Shown: positions 63,400-64,000 of the stretch, in pieces | How positions within the stretch are numbered: position 1 is the first letter of the stretch | Layout of the letters: every line of letters begins with the position of its first letter | Assembly: GCA_016926235.1 (NCBI GenBank) | Contig: JAFGOZ010000220.1 | Coordinates: forward strand, 186,001-250,000 | Length of the DNA: 64,000 bases | Reading direction: 5' to 3' | Source: Bacteroidales bacterium | Lineage (GTDB): Bacteria > Bacteroidota > Bacteroidia > Bacteroidales > UBA10428 | Notes under the pieces: model-generated | Databases searched by the model: none | What the model was told of the DNA's origin: nothing | The model's input: the letters and a program-made list of their open reading frames with translations, nothing else | Program-made: the position numbers and the translations under genes

Positions 63400-64000
63400 T
63401 TATTCTATTTGTATAAATGTAGAAACAATTTTTTGATTTTGAAATGAAACGATGATAATATAAAGACCTTTAGGTATATTTTCTAATGTAATTTCTTCTG
63501 AATGTGGATAAATATTCTTCGTAAATTCACGATGTGCAATTATTTTACCGGCTAAATCCTGTATATCAATACTATATTTGCCTTTGGTATCGTTATTGAC
63601 GACCACGTTGAAGGTTCCATCATTCGGATTTGGATAAATCTCTGGTGATTCTAGTATATTGGTGCTTTTCACATTTCTTTTAGGGGAAATTTTATCTGAT
63701 TTGGATTCACAAACATTTAGAATATATAAACCAACCTGATAATACCCCGTATAACTCGGGTTAAATTCAAGAAATTGCTTGTGTTCTGCTTGCATTAGTT
63801 CATCATTAAAATACCAGTTATATCTATAGGATACTGAATCAGTACAGATTAATAAACTTTCGCCTTTTTGTATGACATGAGGTTTTGGTGTTGAGGGACC
63901 TACAACGATGTAGAAGTTTTTACTCATTGACTGTTGAGTTGAGTCATGTGTAGCTGTGACTGTAAATGTTGTTGAGGAGCTTACAATTACAATGACAGTA
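63400..64000 (-). CDS. T9SS cargo protein, N-terminal part beyond the window
   Basis: The frame stays open from a Met at 63927 through to base 64000, so the protein starts outside; the visible ~199 residues are its C terminus. They contain the end of a beta-sandwich domain (VIVSSSTTFTVTATHDST), the Ig-like segment with PHVIQKGESLLICTDS and YTGYYQVGLY, and a T9SS type A domain (EIYPNPNDGTFNVVVN). The tail is clearly related to that of the neighbouring beta-helix protein. Its function depends on the missing part. Confidence 0.8.
   Translation of the reverse strand, partial: TVIVIVSSSTTFTVTATHDSTQQSMSKNFYIVVGPSTPKPHVIQKGESLLICTDSVSYRYNWYFNDELMQAEHKQFLEFNPSYTGYYQVGLYILNVCESKSDKISPKRNVKSTNILESPEIYPNPNDGTFNVVVNNDTKGKYSIDIQDLAGKIIAHREFTKNIYPHSEEITLENIPKGLYIIIVSFQNQKIVSTFIQIE

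Overview
The window looks like the chromosome of an anaerobic member of the Bacteroidota (Bacteroidales/Marinilabiliales-like). The evidence is AT-rich DNA, several proteins with C-terminal type IX secretion (T9SS) sorting domains, promoters of the Bacteroidota TTTG-N19-TAnnTTTG type, a dnaE-trxA pair, a mutL-rhomboid-rhomboid block, a ferredoxin-dependent 2-oxoacid oxidoreductase and a trimeric [FeFe] hydrogenase. The species cannot be named from the sequence. Gene calls rest on reading protein motifs; no database search was run.

Layout. 1-9.5 kb: 3' part of a glycoside-hydrolase-like gene, a membrane-anchored DUF362 protein with a T9SS tail, a VOC protein, a Nudix hydrolase, two rhomboid proteases, mutL and a small tail-anchored protein. 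9.6-18.5 kb: a HAMP-GAF-PAS-hemerythrin sensor without any kinase, a LOG-family hydrolase, trxA, dnaE, a SiaC-like protein and frr. 18.5-23.5 kb: surface glycan genes (DUF268, two GT2, an alpha-1,2-fucosyltransferase, a GT-D enzyme, an LpxL-like acyltransferase). 23.7-27.8 kb: MATE exporter, yicC-gmk-nadD and a small outer-membrane barrel. 28.1-39.2 kb: an amino-acid fermentation region (phenylacetate-CoA ligase, ACT protein, hotdog thioesterase, aminotransferase, vorDBAC, a second aminotransferase, ADP-forming acyl-CoA synthetase), interrupted by an IS200-like transposase inside a field of GC-rich palindromes. 39.4-47.9 kb: an LRR-ankyrin protein, a YD-repeat-like secreted protein, a SAM riboswitch followed by a Met/Cys-rich 29-codon leader ORF and metY-metA, a D-2-hydroxyacid dehydrogenase and an ABC importer. 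47.9-57.1 kb: the hydrogenase locus. 57.2-64 kb: a metallo-beta-lactamase-fold protein, then a secreted caspase-like protease, an outer-membrane protein and two T9SS cargo proteins, the last cut by the window end.

The most interesting part is the hydrogenase locus. All genes lie on the minus strand in the order hydC-hydB-hydA (NAD/ferredoxin-linked [FeFe] hydrogenase), a single-domain receiver, a hydrogenase-like H-cluster protein fused to a histidine kinase, a receiver-histidine kinase hybrid, the NADH-sensing repressor Rex, and another receiver. A canonical promoter upstream of hydC is bracketed by two near-identical Rex-box-like 18-mers. This reads as a locus in which H2 (through the sensory hydrogenase) and NADH/NAD (through Rex) are both monitored. 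The two-component proteins encoded here have no DNA-binding output domain.

The second interesting part is the metY leader, where a SAM-I aptamer, a Met/Cys-rich peptide and mutually exclusive stems lie in series. The third is the palindrome field around the IS200-like gene. Promoter, operator and hairpin calls were made by eye and carry lower confidence than the gene calls.
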